NCBI RefSeq assembly: GCF_019249795.2
Contig: NZ_CP156891.1
Location: forward strand, 2,946,001 to 3,010,000
Length of the DNA: 64,000 bases
DNA from: Segatella copri
GTDB taxonomy: Bacteria; Bacteroidota; Bacteroidia; Bacteroidales; Bacteroidaceae
Reading direction: 5' to 3'
This document shows, piece by piece, positions 34,763 through 42,585 of the stretch. A program made the translations under genes and the position numbers. Each line of letters begins with the position of its first letter. Position 1 is the stretch's first letter. The notes under the pieces are model-generated. The model was not told the origin of the DNA, did no database searches, and saw only the letters and a list, made by a program, of their open reading frames with translations.

Positions 34763-36064
34763 ATGGAACGACTTCGATTATCACTTTTTGAATTAAACTC
34801 CATGGTCCGTGAGGTCATTTCGATGTCCTTGCCCGACAGCTATTGGGTGGAAGCGGAACTCTCCGAGGCTCGCGAGGGCTACGGAGGGCACTGCTATCTG
34901 GAACTCATCGAGAAGGATGAGCGGTCTAATACGCCCATTGCCAAGGCGCATGCCTCCTGCTGGCGAAACCGATGGATGTTCATCAAACCGAATTTCGAGC
35001 GCATCACCGGACAGCGCATTCATGCCGGAATGAAAGTACTGCTCAAGGTACACGCGCAGTTTCATGAGAACTATGGCTTCTCCTGGATAGTAGATGATAT
35101 TGACCCTAACTATACGATGGGCGATATGGCGCGCAAGCGGCTGGAAATCATCAATACGCTGAAAGCAGAGGGCGTATTCGAACTGCAGAAGGAGTTGGTG
35201 CTCCCGATGTTCTGCCAGCGCATCGCCGTCATTTCCAGCGCTACGGCAGCAGGTTATGGTGATTTCTGCAACCAGCTTGCCGATAACGATTATGGTCTGC
35301 AGTTTCAAACCCGCCTCTTTCCGGCTACGATGCAGGGCGAGGGGGTAGAGCAGAGTGTGATAGCTGCCCTCGACAGTATCAATGCCGAATGGGAACAGTT
35401 TGACTGCGTAGTCATCATCCGAGGCGGTGGCGCTACGAGCGATCTCTCTGGTTTCGACACCCTGGCGCTTGCCGAGAATGTGGCAAACTTCCCGCTGCCT
35501 ATCATCACGGGAATAGGACATGAAAGGGACGAGAGTGTGCTGGATATGATTTCTTTCCAGCGTGTAAAGACACCGACAGCCGCTGCCGCCTTCCTCGTTA
35601 ATCATCTTACTGAGGTTTATGCCCGTGTGGTGAATGCGCAAGAGGCTATCGTGCAGAATGTGAAGCACCGTCTGCAGGTGGAGAAGATGAGGCTCGACAG
35701 ATTGAGCAACACGATTCCTGTTCAGTTTTCGCTGGTGAAGACGAAGCAGGGAGCTTATCTCGACCGCTTGATGAGCCGTTTAAGCACAAATGTCCAGTCG
35801 AAACTATCGGAGGCCCAGCGCCATTTCGAGATTCTTTCTCAGAATATTCAGCCGATATTGGAAAGGAAGATGCTCAACGAGAGTCATCGTCTGCAGCTTC
35901 TTTCCCAGCGCATTCAGGCACAAGACCCCGAATTGTTGCTGAAACGTGGCTACAGCATCACGCTGAAAGATGGCAAAAGTATCCGTTCTGCCTCGCAACT
36001 GAAGTCTGGCGACATCATCGAAACGAGGTTTGCCGAGGGCAGCGTGAAGGTAAAAGTTGAATAA
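34763..36064 (+). CDS. xseA: Exodeoxyribonuclease VII large subunit
   Basis: 433 residues. OB-fold nucleic-acid-binding domain at about 5-100 (SLFELNSMVREVISMSLPDSYWVEAELSEARE), catalytic domain at about 125-320 with IAVISSATAAGYGDF, DCVVIIRGGGATSDLSGFDTLALAENVANFPLPIITGIGHERDESVLD and KTPTAAAAFL, then a helical region and C-terminal GYSITLKDGKSIRSASQLKSGD. It degrades single-stranded DNA from both ends together with XseB, whose gene follows after about 90 bp. Confidence 0.94.
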   Translation: MERLRLSLFELNSMVREVISMSLPDSYWVEAELSEAREGYGGHCYLELIEKDERSNTPIAKAHASCWRNRWMFIKPNFERITGQRIHAGMKVLLKVHAQFHENYGFSWIVDDIDPNYTMGDMARKRLEIINTLKAEGVFELQKELVLPMFCQRIAVISSATAAGYGDFCNQLADNDYGLQFQTRLFPATMQGEGVEQSVIAALDSINAEWEQFDCVVIIRGGGATSDLSGFDTLALAENVANFPLPIITGIGHERDESVLDMISFQRVKTPTAAAAFLVNHLTEVYARVVNAQEAIVQNVKHRLQVEKMRLDRLSNTIPVQFSLVKTKQGAYLDRLMSRLSTNVQSKLSEAQRHFEILSQNIQPILERKMLNESHRLQLLSQRIQAQDPELLLKRGYSITLKDGKSIRSASQLKSGDIIETRFAEGSVKVKVE

Positions 36065-36145
36065 TAGTTTATAATTTATAGTTAATAGTTTATACCTATC
36101 TGGCTAAACGGCGAAGCCGCTATAAACTATTAACTCTTAACTAAA
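36064..36145. repeat. Interspersed AT-rich repeat with a GGCGAAGCC core (copy 2)
   Basis: ATAGTTTATAATTTATAG, then TGGCTAAACGGCGAAGCC and TATAAACTATTAACTC. Shares CTAAACGGC(T/G)AAGCC with 31501-31580. Confidence 0.5.
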
Positions 36146-36153
36146 ATAGGATT

Positions 36154-36348
36154 ATGGAAAAAGAAGAAATGAAATACGAACAAGCCGTAAGAGAGCTTGA
36201 AGAAATCGTAGAAAGAATGGAGAATGATGAACTCGATATTGATCAGCTCTCCGAGCAGTTGAAACGTGCCAAAACTTTGGTGAAACTCTGTAAAGACAAA
36301 CTCACCAAGACTGATGAGGAAATCAAGAAACTCCTCAGCGAGGATTGA
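36154..36348 (+). CDS. xseB: Exodeoxyribonuclease VII small subunit
   Basis: 64 residues: YEQAVRELEEIVERMENDELDIDQLSEQLKRAKTLVKLCKDKLTKTDEEIKKLL, the standard two-helix coiled-coil XseB protein. It binds XseA in multiple copies. Second gene of xseAB and the last core gene before the integrative-element region. Confidence 0.93.
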   Translation: MEKEEMKYEQAVRELEEIVERMENDELDIDQLSEQLKRAKTLVKLCKDKLTKTDEEIKKLLSED

Positions 36349-36880
36349 TTTACGATAAGCAGAAACTTGTTGGAAATTGTAGAAGAAAGTTGAATTTTCG
36401 CACACGGATCTCACGGATTTTGGCTCCTTCGGAGTTTTGGCTGTGAGGCTTAGTGAGTACCGTCGCTTGCAACGAAGAAGATCCGTGTGCGACTTAAATA
36501 CCATCCGTAAATATGATACTTAGGCATCGAAAACGAGTTATAAAAAGTGATTGAAAGAAGAATGAGGAAAGTTTACTGATTATCAGTTACTTTCCTCATT
36601 TTGATTAAAAGAGATGACGACAAACGAAGACGGAAATATGACAAGATGAGACAGAGGAACGTTACCAACTCGTAACCTATACTTTTGAATGGTACGATTC
36701 GAGTTTTGAAGAATGATGTAGGTTATATATAGTAAGGGAATGTTCTGATATATAGTGAGTTGCTAATGAGAAACGTAAGTTTTTTGTTGATAAACGAAAA
36801 TTGTGGCGTTCTGCGGTGATTTGCGTGGCAAGAAAAGACTCTTCAGATATTAATTTTGTACGCAAAAAAAGAATGAAGTT
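36349..36880. other. Intergenic spacer before the integrase gene
   Basis: No convincing gene. It holds a 12-bp inverted repeat, GCACACGGATCT (36400-36411) and AGATCCGTGTGC (36479-36490), with a 67-base loop, and a weaker pair TAACCTA/TAGGTTA around 36673-36725. TAATTTTG at 36851-36858 is a possible -7 box for the integrase, with no good -33. The spacer is the likely place for the element's left boundary; no repeat core was found by eye. Confidence 0.4.
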
Positions 36881-38167
36881 ATGAAGAGTACATTTTCAAT
36901 TATCTTCTACCTCAAAAGACAGGTAGTTAAGAAAGACGGTACAGTCCCAGTCATGGGACGTATCACAGTGGACGGAACACAGGCACAGTTCAGTTGTAAG
37001 GTGACGGCAAATCCAAAATTGTGGGACACCAAGGGCGGACGCATGACAGGAAAAAGTATGCTGGCATTGGAGGTGAACCGCAAGCTGGACAAGATGCGTG
37101 TGAGTATCAACAAGCATTATCAAGAGATTCTTGACAGAGACAATTATGTGACAGCCGAGAAGGTGAAGAATGCTTTTCTTGGATTGGAATATCGCTGTCA
37201 GACTTTGCTGAAGGTTTATGCTCAGTACAATGAGGATTATGAGAAACTCTATAAAGCGGGTATGCGCTCTTGGGGTTCCCTTAGAAGATATAGATGCGTG
37301 TACCGTCATCTACAGGAGTTCTTGCAGAGTCGTTATCATGTCAACGACATATCTCTTAAAGAACTGACTCCTGCTTTTATTACGGATTTTGAAGCTTTTC
37401 TGCGCACAGATAAACATTTGTGCGAAAATTCTCTGTCAGTGTATATGCTGCCATTGCGAACAATGGTGTTCAGAGCGATAGATAATGGATGGTTAACGAG
37501 AGATCCTTTCCATGACTATAAGGTGCCGAAAGTAGAGACAACTCGTGGATTTCTGACGAAAGAGGAGATTCATCTGTTGATGAATGCTGAGTTGAAAAGA
37601 AAGACCATGCAATTGATAAGAGACCTGTATCTGTTCTGTTGCTTTACGGGATTGTCGTTTGCAGATTTGAAAAATCTGAAAGAGGAACATATACAGACAT
37701 TCTTTGATGACAGTGAATGGATAATGATCGATAGACAAAAGACGGGTGTGAGATCTACCATCAAATTGTTGGATTATCCAAAATCCATCATGGAGAAATA
37801 CAGAGGACTATGTGCGGATGGACGAATCTTTCCAGTGCCATGCTATTCTGATTGTCGTGGCATTCTGCTTCGCGTGGCGAAAAGATGTGGCATTACGAAG
37901 CACCTGACCTGGCACATGAGTCGCCATACGATGGCTACGGAGATTTGTCTCACCAATGGTGTGCCAATAGAAACGGTGAGTTCGATATTGGGACATAAGA
38001 ATATTAAAACAACACAAATTTACGCAAAAATAACTAAGGAAAAGTTGAATAAGGACATGGATAAGTTATCTTTGCAACTAAATCATATCGAGGAGTATAT
38101 GGGACATGTAGAACAGAGTGTTGAAAATGACAAGAGTAATCAAATTTCTAAACAAGACGAAGTATGA
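36881..38167 (+). CDS. Tyrosine recombinase/integrase of the integrative element (IntDOT-like)
   Basis: 428 residues. Arm-binding N-terminus (about 1-85), SAM-like core-binding domain (about 105-205) and catalytic domain (about 220-390). The catalytic set is K287, H345, R348, H349, H372 (LGHKN) and Tyr381 (TTQIYAKI). The first conserved Arg is replaced by Ser259 in CFTGLSFADLKNL, the same substitution reported for IntDOT of CTnDOT. It should integrate and excise the element. It overlaps the following RhuM-like gene by 4 bp. Confidence 0.88.
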   Translation: MKSTFSIIFYLKRQVVKKDGTVPVMGRITVDGTQAQFSCKVTANPKLWDTKGGRMTGKSMLALEVNRKLDKMRVSINKHYQEILDRDNYVTAEKVKNAFLGLEYRCQTLLKVYAQYNEDYEKLYKAGMRSWGSLRRYRCVYRHLQEFLQSRYHVNDISLKELTPAFITDFEAFLRTDKHLCENSLSVYMLPLRTMVFRAIDNGWLTRDPFHDYKVPKVETTRGFLTKEEIHLLMNAELKRKTMQLIRDLYLFCCFTGLSFADLKNLKEEHIQTFFDDSEWIMIDRQKTGVRSTIKLLDYPKSIMEKYRGLCADGRIFPVPCYSDCRGILLRVAKRCGITKHLTWHMSRHTMATEICLTNGVPIETVSSILGHKNIKTTQIYAKITKEKLNKDMDKLSLQLNHIEEYMGHVEQSVENDKSNQISKQDEV

Positions 38168-38550
38168 AAAGGCAGGTGATAACAATACAGGAGGACATGG
38201 TCATCTACGCACCTCATCATGGTGAGGTGTGGATGACTGCGTGGGAAATAGCGGAGCTGTTCTATGTTTCGGGTATAACAGTGAGAAATACGATTAAACG
38301 TATTTTCAAACAGGGAGTCTTGAAAGAATTTGAGACATATCGCCATATCAAGTTGGAAAATGGAAACTCCGCTGATGTGTATAATCTGGAAATGGTTATG
38401 GCGATCGCCTTTCAAATGGATACTTTCCAAGCGAAGCTGTTCAGAGAATGGTTGGTTGGGAAGATTGTTCATAAAGAGCAGAATGCTTGCTTTCAAGGGC
38501 AGCATGGACAGGCTGTCATTGTTGTTATGAATGGGCATGAAAAGTATTAG
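38164..38550 (+). CDS. RhuM-like HTH protein (short)
   Basis: 128 residues. The segment VWMTAWEIAELFYVSGITVRNTIKRIFKQGVL (about 22-54) is a helix-turn-helix resembling the N-terminal part of RhuM/virulence-protein families, followed by NSADVYNLEMVMAIAFQMDTFQAKLFREW, similar to the family's central part. Family members are usually over 300 residues, so this is a short version or a truncation. Coupled to the integrase by an ATGA overlap, suggesting a role in controlling integration or excision. Confidence 0.55.
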   Translation: MKRQVITIQEDMVIYAPHHGEVWMTAWEIAELFYVSGITVRNTIKRIFKQGVLKEFETYRHIKLENGNSADVYNLEMVMAIAFQMDTFQAKLFREWLVGKIVHKEQNACFQGQHGQAVIVVMNGHEKY

Positions 38551-38586
38551 TTAAGAAAAATACAGCTTTTGTATGATGCGAATTTA

Positions 38587-38632
38587 AAACAGTGTTGAGC
38601 TATTTCTAACATAGTTTGACACTGTTTTTTTT
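38587..38632 (+). terminator. Terminator of integrase-RhuM operon
   Basis: AAACAGTGT (38587-38595) pairs with ACACTGTTT (38619-38627), with an inner GCTAT/ATAGT stem, followed by a run of eight T. Confidence 0.8.
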
Positions 38633-38881
38633 GTAAATGCTATAATAAAGTATTCCAAGAAATATATGTAAATGTGACAAATTGTCTTATGATAAGACCC
38701 TATATGGGAAGAAATGTCTTTGGCATATATTGTGTATAGATTAAAAATTAGTGTCACGGCACTCGCTTGTTGTAAAATCTGTATGAGGGTTAGGCGAAAA
38801 AGTTTACCAATTCTTAAAAAATGGTGGAGCTTCAACTCCATATAAAAGGGAAGTAAACATGTTGAACAAAAATTTAAAGTT

Positions 38882-39013
38882 ATGGGCATAAAACCAGGAC
38901 CAAAGAGAATTGCGGTTTCTACGGGAAAGCCTGATCGTCGTCAAAGAGACAACAAAGACACTCCAGGAAACACCCCTTCTTTGAAACCACATATTCACAA
39001 GAAAGGAGATTAA
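38882..39013 (+). CDS. Possible small basic protein, unknown
   Basis: ATG GGC ATA to TAA gives 43 residues, Lys/Arg/Pro-rich (starts MGIKPGPKRIAVS, ends KPHIHKKGD). GGGAAG at 38849 lies before another ATG at 38861 that opens a 10-codon leader peptide (MLNKNLKLWA) overlapping this start out of frame. A small hairpin (TGGAG/CTCCA) precedes them and terminator-like hairpins follow. No family recognised; it may be non-coding. The spacer 38633-38860 shows nothing else. Confidence 0.3.
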   Translation: MGIKPGPKRIAVSTGKPDRRQRDNKDTPGNTPSLKPHIHKKGD

Positions 39014-39020
39014 ACTCCGT

Positions 39021-39051
39021 AAAAAAAACGGATGCCTTTGATAGCATCCGT
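39021..39051 (-). terminator. Terminator for the leftward HTH genes
   Basis: ACGGATGC/GCATCCGT 8-bp stem (39028-39051); on the minus strand the hairpin is followed by TTTTTTTT. Confidence 0.7.
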
Positions 39052-39112
39052 ATGTAGATTTAAAATGTTTTTACTTAATCCTTGTTGCAGCAAGGTTAAG
39101 AGTCTTTTAAAG

Positions 39113-39150
39113 GCAACTGCCAGTTTGACACTATGGCGGTTGCTTTTTCT
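39113..39150 (+). terminator. Rightward rho-independent terminator
   Basis: GCAACTGCCA (39113-39122) pairs with TGGCGGTTGC (39134-39143), then TTTTTCTTT. Its plus-strand orientation implies a rightward transcript, supporting some product from the 38882 region. Confidence 0.75.
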
Positions 39151-39270
39151 TTATAAGAAACGGAATACAAATGAATATATTGTGTATACCTTTCTTATTT
39201 TTTAATAATCCTTTTATACCCACATTACAATTGAGATATTGCTCTATATTGCGTTTGGAAGCATTTATTC

Positions 39271-39585
39271 TCATTTGACGGTGCCGTCAATTATGGGTTT
39301 ACGATAGTTGGTGGTGAGGAGGGACTGGATCTCGGATTCGGGATAGAGGGTCTTGCCACAGAGGATGATGTAAGGCAGGATGCCTTGCTTGCGATATTCT
39401 TGCAAGGTGCGGCGACTGAGCTTCAAGTGTTCGGAGAGTTCTTTGTCGGTGAGGTATCGCTCACCGTCCAAAGGTGGGCTGTAGGACTCGATGAAGGAAG
39501 ACAGCCAGTTGTTGGCTTTCTTCAATGACTGCATGGCGGTGTCTATCGACTCGCTCTCATGCGTCAAAAGTTGGTTCATGTTCAT
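39271..39585 (-). CDS. Excisionase-like HTH protein
   Basis: 104 residues (start MNMN at 39585, or two codons later). The C-terminal half, YLTDKELSEHLKLSRRTLQEYRKQGILPYIILCGKTLYPESEIQSLL (about 44-91), is a MerR-type winged helix of the HTH_17 family used by excisionases. The N-terminal 40 residues are a helical region. Second gene of a leftward pair; its leader carries the motif shared with the DUF1896 gene. Confidence 0.75.
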   Translation of the reverse strand: MNMNQLLTHESESIDTAMQSLKKANNWLSSFIESYSPPLDGERYLTDKELSEHLKLSRRTLQEYRKQGILPYIILCGKTLYPESEIQSLLTTNYRKPIIDGTVK

Positions 39586-39596
39586 TGCTTACAAAT

Positions 39597-39615
39597 TGGA
39601 TTAAGTGGTGAATAA
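39597..39615 (-). promoter_or_regulatory. Shared leader motif, copy 1
   Basis: Minus strand TTATTCACCACTTAATCCA, ending 11 nt before the HTH start codon. An identical 19-mer lies at 44965-44983 before the DUF1896 start. Confidence 0.6.
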
Positions 39616-39631
39616 AATATCTAGTGTTTGC

Positions 39632-39668
39632 TCGCCCAAGGTGAAGTTTTCGACTTCGCCTTGGGCGA
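39632..39668. terminator. Strong hairpin between the two leftward HTH genes
   Basis: TCGCCCAAGGTGAAGT pairs with ACTTCGCCTTGGGCGA around a TTTTCG loop. No T-tract on the minus side, so it may be an attenuator or processing site rather than a full terminator. Confidence 0.55.
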
Positions 39669-39747
39669 ATTTCGTTCTATACCAACCCGAATTGATTCTC
39701 AATATCAATCGGAAAATTAATATCAAACAGAGCTGTTTCGTTCTATG

Positions 39748-40035
39748 CTATACCGATTTGATGCGGGCAATCAGTGGAACGATGGCCTTGACTTCGTCGG
39801 GATTGTAATAGAACTTGCGACCGATTTGGGTGTGTCCCAGGAAACGGCGGTCGCGTAATTTCTGTAATGTGCGGGGGCTGATGCGCAGCTGCTGACAGAC
39901 CTCAGATCCTGTGAGCCACTGGTTGAGACGCTTGCCGTTTGCCTTGTGCTTCAACAACTCTACCTTTTGTACTAAGGCATCGTATCTTGCCATCATCAAG
40001 TCGAATGCCTTCTTTTCCATTGTTACTACTTCCAT
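39748..40035 (-). CDS. Excisionase-like HTH protein
   Basis: 95 residues: a short helical N-terminus (MEKKAFDLMMARYDALVQKVELLKHK) then WLTGSEVCQQLRISPRTLQKLRDRRFLGHTQIGRKFYYNPDEVKAIV, a MerR/HTH_17 winged helix. ATG at 40035, or MEKK five codons later. First gene of the leftward pair, divergent from a similar rightward pair at 40277. Confidence 0.8.
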   Translation of the reverse strand: MEVVTMEKKAFDLMMARYDALVQKVELLKHKANGKRLNQWLTGSEVCQQLRISPRTLQKLRDRRFLGHTQIGRKFYYNPDEVKAIVPLIARIKSV

Positions 40036-40070
40036 GTTCTTGATTTTTATGGGTTTGACATTTTCGGCTG

Positions 40071-40100
40071 CGAAGATACGACACGAATTAGGAAAAACAA
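40071..40100 (-). promoter_or_regulatory. Promoter of the leftward HTH pair
   Basis: Minus-strand TTG (40098-40100), 19 bp, TATCTTCG (40071-40078), one base off the -7 consensus. Confidence 0.55.
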
Positions 40101-40217
40101 TGAAAATGGAGATTTGTGGCAGTGCTTTTCCGTCGTTTGCTGACCGATAGGCAAGTAATTCAAGAAAATTATACGTGGGTCATTAATGAGTTGTTAAACG
40201 GGTATTTCGCAAATGAT

Positions 40218-40225
40218 TAATTTTG
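40218..40225 (+). promoter_or_regulatory. -7 box of the rightward HTH/DUF3945 operon
   Basis: TAATTTTG, 51 bp before the ATG at 40277. TTG at 40191 lies 24 bp upstream, slightly far. Confidence 0.5.
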
Positions 40226-40276
40226 CCACCGAGAAATCAAAACAGCAAAGTTTGTAACATTTAAAACGGAATCAAA

Positions 40277-40576
40277 ATGGAAGTAATAACAATGGAAAGT
40301 TCAGCCTTTAAGATGCTGACAGAACAGATTGCCGACGTGGCAAAGTTGGTAGCTCTCATATATTCCAATGCGCGAGAAAATACCAAAAGAAGAAGCATGG
40401 AACTTGTGCTGACAAGCAGTGATGCTGCAAGAATACTTGGGATAAGCAAGCGAACCCTGCAGCGCTTGCGCTCTACCAACAGTATCGAGTACTTCATGGT
40501 GCGCGGACAATGCAGATACAGCATCAACGCTGTACAGAAATTGATTGAGGAACGAACCATTGCCAAGGAGACATGA
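40277..40576 (+). CDS. Excisionase-like HTH protein
   Basis: 99 residues, beginning MEVITMESSAFKMLTEQIADVAKLVALI, very like the start of the leftward protein at 40035 (MEVVTMEKKAFDLM). HTH_17 segment LTSSDAARILGISKRTLQRLRSTNSIEYFMVRGQCRYSINAVQKLI at about 45-91. Overlaps the next HTH gene by 4 bp. It opens the rightward operon through DUF3945. Confidence 0.8.
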   Translation: MEVITMESSAFKMLTEQIADVAKLVALIYSNARENTKRRSMELVLTSSDAARILGISKRTLQRLRSTNSIEYFMVRGQCRYSINAVQKLIEERTIAKET

Positions 40577-40932
40577 GTATGGAAGATGGAACATTGAGAC
40601 GATTGGAATTATATCTGCATGACCTGCACAAGAAGATTGACGGCATCTATGACATGCTGATGTTGAGACATGAGCGAAGCGGAGAGGACAAGGGATGCTC
40701 TGGCATCAACGAGAAATTGCTCGACAATCAGGATCTCTGTCTTCTGTTTCAAATCTCTCCCCGTTCCCTGCAACGCTACCGCAGTCTAGGAGTGCTTCCC
40801 TACAAGCGGCTGGGACAGAAGACCTACTACACGGAGGAAGACGTGAAGCAATTTATCAAGAACAACGTGAAGGATTTCAATCAGGAGAATGTGGAGCATT
40901 ACTTGACTCGCATTCATCAGAAATTCAAATAA
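40573..40932 (+). CDS. Excisionase-like HTH protein
   Basis: 119 residues. Helical N-terminus MEDGTLRRLELYLHDLHKKIDGIYDML, then LLDNQDLCLLFQISPRSLQRYRSLGVLPYKRLGQKTYYTEEDVKQFI (about 50-96), an HTH_17 domain. Starts at ATG 40573, overlapping the previous stop (ATGA). This tandem HTH pair before DUF3945 and topB resembles the orf2c/orf2d arrangement near excision genes of CTnDOT-like elements. Confidence 0.8.
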   Translation: MSMEDGTLRRLELYLHDLHKKIDGIYDMLMLRHERSGEDKGCSGINEKLLDNQDLCLLFQISPRSLQRYRSLGVLPYKRLGQKTYYTEEDVKQFIKNNVKDFNQENVEHYLTRIHQKFK

Positions 40933-40963
40933 CAACAGTATTCACCATTAAAAATTTACAATT

Positions 40964-42487
40964 ATGGTACAAAAGAAAAAGAGTGATGAACAGGACGTGC
41001 TGGTAGTCCGTGACGAGAAGACGGGCGAGATCAGCGTCGTCGCCGGACTCAGCAGAGACGGCACCCCGAAGCGAGCGCCCGCCAAGGCGGAGAACACGCC
41101 CGACTTCCTGCGTTTTGACCGCAACAGTGACTTGATGGACAGTTTCTTCAGAAACTTCTACCGCCAGTGCAAGGAACCAAGCCGATTCGGATTCTACCGC
41201 ATAGCGGCAGACCAGGTGGAAAACCTGCTTGGCGTGATGAAGGAGTTGCTGAAAGATCCGGAGGCTAACAAGGAGATTCTTTCCGCCCACAAGGTTGACA
41301 CCTCCAATTATGAGAAAGAGGCAAAGCAATCGGAAGGTCAGGCGAAAGAAACCGCATCATCGGACGATGCGTCCAAGACGCAAGCTAACACAGAAAAAGA
41401 GAATGTATCATCTGAACAAACCAACGAAAAAAAGAACGATATGGAACAGAAACCAGAACAGACCGCAACCGAACAGCAGGCACAGACCGCTGCGGGAAGC
41501 AAGCAGAACCTCATCGGTAATGACGATGTGAACCTGCAGGAACTTGGTGCCAAATATGGCATAGACTTCAACAATATGAATGAGAAGGATATGAAAGCCC
41601 TGCTCAACTACGGCAAGACGGGGCTTGTGATTGTGAAGCCGACCTTCGGTGGTGAACAGATAGAGATACAGGCCCGTCTGTCATTCCGCAAGGACGATAA
41701 CGACCAGTTGCAACTCGTGCCGCATTTCGTGCGCAACGAGCCTAAACTCGATGTCGCTTACAAAGGCTATACCTTCACTCCAGAGGACAAGAAGAACCTG
41801 TTGCAGAACGGTAACCTCGGAAAGGTTGTGGATTTCCCCGACAAGAATACAGGTGAGCTGCGTCCTCATTTTATCAGTATCGACCGTCTCACCAATGAGA
41901 TTGTTGACATCCCTACCAACAAGGTGCGCATACCCGATACAATCGGCAAGACACCTATTACCAAGGACGACAAGAGAGTGCTCTACTCAGGTATTCCGCT
42001 TCGCAAGGAGATTGAGCTTGCCAACGGGCGCAAGTTTACACCGCTGCTGCAGGTGAATGTGGAACAGCGTGGCGTGGAGTTCGTGCCTGGCAGCACAAGA
42101 CAGGAGCAAGGTCAGAAACAGAATGGAGACAAGAAGCAAACCGCTGACAAGCAGGAGCAGAAGGCAGAAGGTGATGCGGGCGGTCAGAAGAAGCAGCAAG
42201 ATCCCAACCACTGGCTCAATGAGGATGGGACCATCCGCCGACTCAACACCTATTTCAAGAAGGAACTGACCGAGCAGCAGAAGGACGACTACGTGGCAGG
42301 CAAGACCATCGAGATCAAGGAAGTGCCGAACAAGAACGGCAGCGGTACCTATACCGCCTACGTGAAGTTCGACTTCGACAAGATGCAGCCACGTTCCTAC
42401 CGCAACAATCCAGACCTCAAACAGGCGAAGGAACAGAACGCAGAGGAACAGAAGCCAAAGAGAAAGGCAAGAAGCGTGAAGATGTAG
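40964..42487 (+). CDS. DUF4099/DUF3945 domain protein of the element
   Basis: 507 residues. Conserved N-terminus (DVLVVRDEKTGEISVVAGLSRDGTPKRAPAKAENTPDFLRF, about 10-105), an acidic Gln/Glu/Lys low-complexity linker (about 110-180), a DUF4099/DUF3945 core (about 190-385; LQELGAKYGIDFNNMNEKDMKALLNYGKTGLV), a second KQ-rich linker and a C-terminal repeat of the fold (DPNHWLNEDGTIRRLNTYFKKELTEQQ, about 430-490). Found in Bacteroidetes conjugative elements beside topB; function unknown. The DNA-associated context suggests a role in element DNA processing. Confidence 0.78.
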   Translation: MVQKKKSDEQDVLVVRDEKTGEISVVAGLSRDGTPKRAPAKAENTPDFLRFDRNSDLMDSFFRNFYRQCKEPSRFGFYRIAADQVENLLGVMKELLKDPEANKEILSAHKVDTSNYEKEAKQSEGQAKETASSDDASKTQANTEKENVSSEQTNEKKNDMEQKPEQTATEQQAQTAAGSKQNLIGNDDVNLQELGAKYGIDFNNMNEKDMKALLNYGKTGLVIVKPTFGGEQIEIQARLSFRKDDNDQLQLVPHFVRNEPKLDVAYKGYTFTPEDKKNLLQNGNLGKVVDFPDKNTGELRPHFISIDRLTNEIVDIPTNKVRIPDTIGKTPITKDDKRVLYSGIPLRKEIELANGRKFTPLLQVNVEQRGVEFVPGSTRQEQGQKQNGDKKQTADKQEQKAEGDAGGQKKQQDPNHWLNEDGTIRRLNTYFKKELTEQQKDDYVAGKTIEIKEVPNKNGSGTYTAYVKFDFDKMQPRSYRNNPDLKQAKEQNAEEQKPKRKARSVKM

Positions 42488-42489
42488 TT

Positions 42490-42508
42490 GCCGCCACTTG
42501 ATCCACAG
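42490..42508 (+). promoter_or_regulatory. Shared leader motif, copy 2
   Basis: GCCGCCACTTGATCCACAG, 18/19 identical to the reverse complement of 44880-44898. It precedes topB by about 80 nt. Confidence 0.5.
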
Positions 42509-42532
42509 AGTTAATCATCCATCATAACAACC

Positions 42533-42569
42533 GACATCTGCGGCCGTCTATCCCACGGTTGCGGATGTC
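42533..42569 (+). promoter_or_regulatory. Leader hairpin before the element topB
   Basis: A 15-bp stem (GACATCTGCGGCCGT with ACGGTTGCGGATGTC, pairs including G-U) around CTATCCC, ending 16 nt before the topB ATG. No T-tract, so a translation or stability element is more likely than a terminator. Confidence 0.5.
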
Positions 42570-42585
42570 ACAAAAACAACAGACA

